9,724 bases of DNA from Deltaproteobacteria bacterium (GTDB lineage: Bacteria > Desulfobacterota > Binatia > UBA12015): positions 1-9,724 of the forward strand of contig DLYX01000197.1 in assembly GCA_003447545.1 (NCBI GenBank), written 5' to 3'. The notes beneath the pieces were generated by a model. It was not told the origin of the DNA and ran no database searches. It was given only the letters and a program-made list of their open reading frames with translations. The position numbers and the translations under genes are program-made. Numbering within the stretch: position 1 is the stretch's first letter; the number at the start of each line of letters is the position of its first letter. Shown piece by piece: positions 6,793 to 9,724 of this stretch.

Positions 6793-7943
6793 TCCGACGC
6801 TTCAATCCGCTGGAAGTCTCGCACCCGGTGCTGCCTCGCCATGCAGTTATCGTTGCCAAGATCCTGCTCTTGGTTGCGTTTTTGAAGGGATATCTGGTTC
6901 GACCACGTAGGGGGGTTCCGCTCTTCGAATTCCTGTTGGAGGTTCCCGATGCCGTCTATTTCGACGTCATGCAGGTCGCCGTGTTGCTCTCGGCAGCCTG
7001 CATCGTCTTCAACGTGGGCTTGCGCTTCGGATGCTTCCTGCTCGGGCTCGTCCAACTCGTTGTGGACATCGACAATATGGCACTCTTTGCTCACACCAAG
7101 CTCTTTTTGGCGTGCCTGCTCTTCTTGCTTGCCCTTTACCGCTCCGAGCGAGGGGCGCTCTTTCTGAAACTCCAGATCGTGATCCTGTATCTGGGCGCCG
7201 GGTTCAACAAGGCGCTGGCCGCCTCCTGGTGGAGTGGTGCTTTCCTCTCCAACTACCCGCTTGCTCAGAAAAGTCCCGCCCAGACGCTTCTGGTCCAGCT
7301 TGGCTGGGAGGTTCACGTCCCATGGCTACTCGGAATCGTCACCATCTTTCTTGAGCTGGGAGTTGCCGCGGCCATCCTGCGGGGGCGCTACGCGGTGGCC
7401 GCAATGCTCGGCTTGAGCCTGCACTGCGGAATTCTCGCCTGGACCGGGTTCGACTACCAGATCTTTCTTTGGGCCGGCGCAGCTTCGTATCTGTTACTCC
7501 TGTCGCCGCCTGCTTCGATGGAGGTTTGTTGTTCTCGTGGAGGCGCCCGCGATCGTGCTCTGAGGTTCCTCCACGCAATCGAGCCCGGGAACCCCTGGAT
7601 CTTCCGTCCCCGCGGCAGTGCGGAGACGACCGGTTCCCGCAAGTTGCTCGTCGTGGCCGGCGACGTGCACCGCACGGGCCTTCAGGCTTGGGCCTACCTG
7701 CTCGCGCAAAGCCCGGCCGTGCTCCTGCTCAGCTTCTATGTCCTCGCGGAACCGTCATCCCTCACATATGAAGGCTGGATTCGTGCATGGGTGACCTCAG
7801 GTTTGGTTGCCTTGGTCGGGATGCCGGTTCTGTTTCGTGAGGCAATCCGGGGGCGTCAGGGGGAACCGATCCTGAAATGGCCGTCGTCGTTCGGTGCAGA
7901 TCTCCTTTCTGCTTCGCCGGGGGACCACAAAAACAGCCTGTGA
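6789..7943 (+). CDS. HTTM (vitamin K-dependent carboxylase-like) polytopic membrane protein with degenerate DCC/DUF393-like C-terminal domain
   Basis: 384 residues from TTG 6789. The open frame extends upstream to 6324, but that part is shadow of the previous gene. Residues 1-240 are a multi-helix membrane region (helices near 18-34, 58-77, 80-97, 102-117, 125-140, 178-197, 201-219 and 222-239). YLGAGFNKALAASWWSGAFL (134-153), ELGVAAAILRGR (189-200) and LSLHCGILAWTGF (209-221) resemble the HTTM domain pattern of an AGxxK...W..G loop, an E-L helix and an LxxH helix. Residues 244-305 (MEVCCSRGGARDRALRFLHAIEP, then KLLVVAGDVHRTGLQAWAYLL) align by eye to the DUF393/DCC fold (YDGDCxxCxxAxRFL...VVxDxGxxxxGxxA), but the DGxCxxC site is lost. 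Two more hydrophobic helices follow (about 309-320 and 331-348). True vitamin K carboxylase activity is unlikely to be provable from this sequence. It may work with the coupled upstream protein. The substrate is unknown. Confidence 0.65.
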   Translation: MIRRFNPLEVSHPVLPRHAVIVAKILLLVAFLKGYLVRPRRGVPLFEFLLEVPDAVYFDVMQVAVLLSAACIVFNVGLRFGCFLLGLVQLVVDIDNMALFAHTKLFLACLLFLLALYRSERGALFLKLQIVILYLGAGFNKALAASWWSGAFLSNYPLAQKSPAQTLLVQLGWEVHVPWLLGIVTIFLELGVAAAILRGRYAVAAMLGLSLHCGILAWTGFDYQIFLWAGAASYLLLLSPPASMEVCCSRGGARDRALRFLHAIEPGNPWIFRPRGSAETTGSRKLLVVAGDVHRTGLQAWAYLLAQSPAVLLLSFYVLAEPSSLTYEGWIRAWVTSGLVALVGMPVLFREAIRGRQGEPILKWPSSFGADLLSASPGDHKNSL

Positions 7944-8013
7944 GCCAATTTTCATTTTGAAGTGTCGATACCTGCCCCTGCAGCTTGGACAGTGGATGGG
8001 CCGGTCGGCAGCT
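7944..8013. other. Convergent 70-bp intergenic gap
   Basis: This lies between the stop of the HTTM-like gene and the stop of the minus-strand glycosyltransferase. I looked for a bidirectional terminator. There are A/T runs (AATTTTCATTTTG at 7948-7960) but no GC stem next to them, and no strong hairpin elsewhere in the gap. Confidence 0.4.
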
Positions 8014-8751
8014 TCAGCTGAGGTGGTCGGGCTCCGTGCGGACAAAGCCTGTTCGCCAGCGAAGTACCCACCACAGAGCTGAGAGCGCTACTTGGAGTCG
8101 CATGCCTCCGACATAGGCGGATTGACCATCGGGTCGCTCCGCACGCTCCACGGGGATGGAGCGCACTGGAAGTCCGGAGCAAGCGATCATCGCCACGAGA
8201 AACGGGCTCGATGCGTCCATGGCGAGCACACGATCGATCATGCGCCGGTCCATCAGCACGAATGCCCCAGCATCCTTCGGTGCGCCGCACAGCAGGTGGA
8301 GGAGCGTCTTGAAAACGCGCGATGTCATCAGGCGCGCAGGGGATTCATAGCGCCCCTGTCGACCCGCAAAGACGGCCGAAACCCCGTCGCCGAGGTGGTT
8401 AAGTAGTGCAGGAATCGCCTCGGGCGGGTCCTGCAGGTCCGCATCCATCACCACTGCCCGATTGCCCCGACATTGCTTGAGGCCGGCGAGAATCGCCCGC
8501 TGCTGCCCGCCATTTTGCGCCAGAGATACCACGCGAATCTCGGGGTATCCCCGCTCCAGCTCCGAGAGCACGGAACCGGAGCCCTCGGGGCAGGCATCAT
8601 TCACGTAGAGGATCTCATAGCGGACGCCTTTGGGGAGGCACACACCAGCGATGCGCTCATGGATCTCCCGCAAGGTAAAGGCGTTGCGGTAGACCGGAAG
8701 GATGACGCTCAGGTCGAGCGCCGTATCGCTTCGCTCAAGGATGGGTTCCAT
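8014..8751 (-). CDS. Family 2 glycosyltransferase, dolichol-phosphate-mannose-synthase-like
   Basis: 245 residues, GT-A fold. It probably moves a sugar from a nucleotide donor to a polyprenyl phosphate or glycan at the cytoplasmic membrane face. Visible motifs are LSVILPVYRN (14-23, first strand), YEILYVNDACPEGS (45-58, with D52 in the nucleotide-binding position), NGGQQRAILAGL (80-91), the metal/donor signature D103-A-D105-L-Q-D108-PPE, GAFVLMDRRMID (162-173), and ERPDGQSAY near 205. This order is that of DPM1/GtrB/ArnC-like enzymes. The C-terminal pair of TM helices found in GtrB/ArnC types is missing; only one hydrophobic stretch (about 220-232) is present, so it resembles the short soluble DPM1 type. 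The ATG at 8751 lies inside the 3' end of the SDR gene (17-bp overlap), with GGGAA upstream as a modest SD. The donor sugar cannot be stated. Confidence 0.88.
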   Translation of the reverse strand: MEPILERSDTALDLSVILPVYRNAFTLREIHERIAGVCLPKGVRYEILYVNDACPEGSGSVLSELERGYPEIRVVSLAQNGGQQRAILAGLKQCRGNRAVVMDADLQDPPEAIPALLNHLGDGVSAVFAGRQGRYESPARLMTSRVFKTLLHLLCGAPKDAGAFVLMDRRMIDRVLAMDASSPFLVAMIACSGLPVRSIPVERAERPDGQSAYVGGMRLQVALSALWWVLRWRTGFVRTEPDHLS

Positions 8752-9703
8752 CGGATGTTTCCCGGTAGAGATGTTCGTTGTTCCTGAACCAGATTGCGGT
8801 CCTGCGCAGTCCCTCGGCCAAAGAGACTTCGGGTCGCCACCCCAACAGCTGCTCTGCCTTCGAAATGTCGGCAGACCAGTGCCCGGTGTCCGAGGGGCTC
8901 GCCGGATACTCTCCGGGCTGAATGCGGATCTTGCGATCAGTCACCGCTTCGACCGCTTCGATTACCTTTTCGTTCGAGGTCTGCCTGCCGGTACCAATGT
9001 TGATTGCCTCACCGAGGCCCCCGTGGGTCTCCGCCGCCAAGACAATGGCACGCAAGACGTCATCGATATGAATCAGGTCGCGACGGAAGCCCGACCGAGT
9101 GATTCGCATCGTCAGATCGTTTTGGGCCGCTCGTATGGCGATCGGTACGAGTCGATGTCCAGACTCCCATGCGCCGTAGATCGAAAACACACGCAGGCAA
9201 ACGACCGGTACCCCATCGGTGCGAGCCGCCTGGAGGCAAGCCAGCGTCGCCGCCGCTTTCGTCATGCCGCGGAAGGTGATGGGCTCAAGCGGGCTGGACT
9301 CGGTCAGCGGGTGCGATTGGGGCCCGTATTCCAGTGAACTGCTCAACTGCACGAATTTCTCGCTGCCAGCGGCGCGCACGGCTTCGAGAAGATGGAAGGT
9401 GCCAAGCACGTTGCACTCCATCGCGCCATGACGCTGGTCTTCTGTTCGCGGATGACCTCCCCCGCCCACGGCGCAATTTACGACCCATTGCGGACGCAGG
9501 TCGCTCACCAGATCGAGGACCGGGTCGCGTTGCCCGAGGTCGACGGCATGGACATGTATGCGTCCCCGCAACTCCTGCAATCGCCAGAGATCTCCGTCCG
9601 GGCGAACGCAAACATGCACCTCATCCCCACGCTCCACCAGTTGGTGTGCCAGATTCGCACCTACGAAGCCCCCGCCGCCTGTGATCAAAACCCGCTTCAC
9701 CAT
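8735..9703 (-). CDS. NAD-dependent epimerase/dehydratase-like extended SDR with catalytic Tyr replaced by Arg
   Basis: 322 residues with the layout of sugar-nucleotide epimerases, dehydratases and reductases. MVKRVLITGGGGFVGANL (1-18) is the Rossmann GxxGxxG loop. D55-L56 follows the third strand, WVVNCAVGGGG lies at 73-83, and N98 falls in the NVLGTFHLLEA helix. LSSSLEYG (120-127) supplies the catalytic Ser region. The YxxxK motif appears as R145-G-M-T-K149: Lys is kept and Tyr is Arg. The neighbouring F144 cannot substitute at the right spacing. The C-terminal part is well kept: LRVFSIYGAWE, RRDLIHIDDVLRAI, EAINIGTGRQTSN and AEQLLGWRPEVSLAEGL. The ATG is supported by the Rossmann start just after it, though the frame is open to the window edge. 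Its end overlaps the glycosyltransferase start, so both act in one pathway, most likely sugar modification for a surface glycan. Its reaction is uncertain given the missing Tyr. Confidence 0.88.
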   Translation of the reverse strand: MVKRVLITGGGGFVGANLAHQLVERGDEVHVCVRPDGDLWRLQELRGRIHVHAVDLGQRDPVLDLVSDLRPQWVVNCAVGGGGHPRTEDQRHGAMECNVLGTFHLLEAVRAAGSEKFVQLSSSLEYGPQSHPLTESSPLEPITFRGMTKAAATLACLQAARTDGVPVVCLRVFSIYGAWESGHRLVPIAIRAAQNDLTMRITRSGFRRDLIHIDDVLRAIVLAAETHGGLGEAINIGTGRQTSNEKVIEAVEAVTDRKIRIQPGEYPASPSDTGHWSADISKAEQLLGWRPEVSLAEGLRRTAIWFRNNEHLYRETSDGTHP

Positions 9704-9724
9704 AACCTCGGTTGCCTTCTGGCC

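Noticed and set aside
8011..8022. CAGCTTCAGCTG dyad at the end of the glycosyltransferase gene
   Set aside because: It is mostly inside the coding end, has a two-base loop and no T run; not credible as a terminator.

Overview
The window looks like a chromosomal segment of a Gram-negative (diderm) bacterium with GC-rich DNA. It carries a tripartite RND efflux operon whose outer-membrane factor is a lipoprotein, which needs two membranes. Codon use is dominated by G/C-ending codons. I cannot fix the phylum. The later genes (HTTM-like membrane protein, small orphan lipoprotein, AhpD-like protein with a CRLC motif) would suit an environmental proteobacterium in the broad sense, Myxococcota or a related phylum, but that is a guess.

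Layout. Positions 1-4813 hold a tightly packed plus-strand operon: the 3' end of a periplasmic adaptor (1-176), an AcrB/MexB-type RND pump (180-3338) and a NodT/OprM-type outer-membrane lipoprotein (3335-4813, ATGA overlap with the pump). After 77 bp comes a plus-strand carboxymuconolactone decarboxylase/AhpD-like protein (4891-5793), probably read from the same transcript. Convergent to it on the minus strand lies a small secreted or lipoprotein gene (about 6228-5790). It can be read end to end only by crossing two reading-frame shifts, so it is either a pseudogene or carries two single-base assembly errors. A divergent intergenic region (6229-6414) with several small inverted repeats separates it from a translationally coupled plus-strand pair: a one-TM small protein (6415-6792) and a polytopic HTTM (vitamin K-dependent carboxylase-like) membrane protein with what looks like a degenerate DCC/DUF393 domain (6789-7943). 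Converging on this pair from the right edge is a minus-strand pair with a 17-bp overlap: an extended SDR sugar-nucleotide epimerase/dehydratase-like protein whose catalytic Tyr position is Arg (9703-8735), then a family 2 glycosyltransferase of the dolichol-phosphate-mannose-synthase type (8751-8014).

How the genes fit together. Adaptor, pump and outer-membrane channel form one proton-driven drug/lipophile exporter spanning the envelope. The AhpD-like protein may be co-expressed with it. The HTTM pair is a self-contained membrane module of unknown function. The SDR-GT2 pair is probably the distal end of a surface-polysaccharide or glycolipid cluster continuing beyond 9724. I saw no tRNA, rRNA, CRISPR array, insertion sequence or convincing intrinsic terminator. 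The most unusual parts are the HTTM/degenerate-DCC cassette, the doubly frameshifted lipoprotein gene and the SDR lacking its catalytic Tyr.
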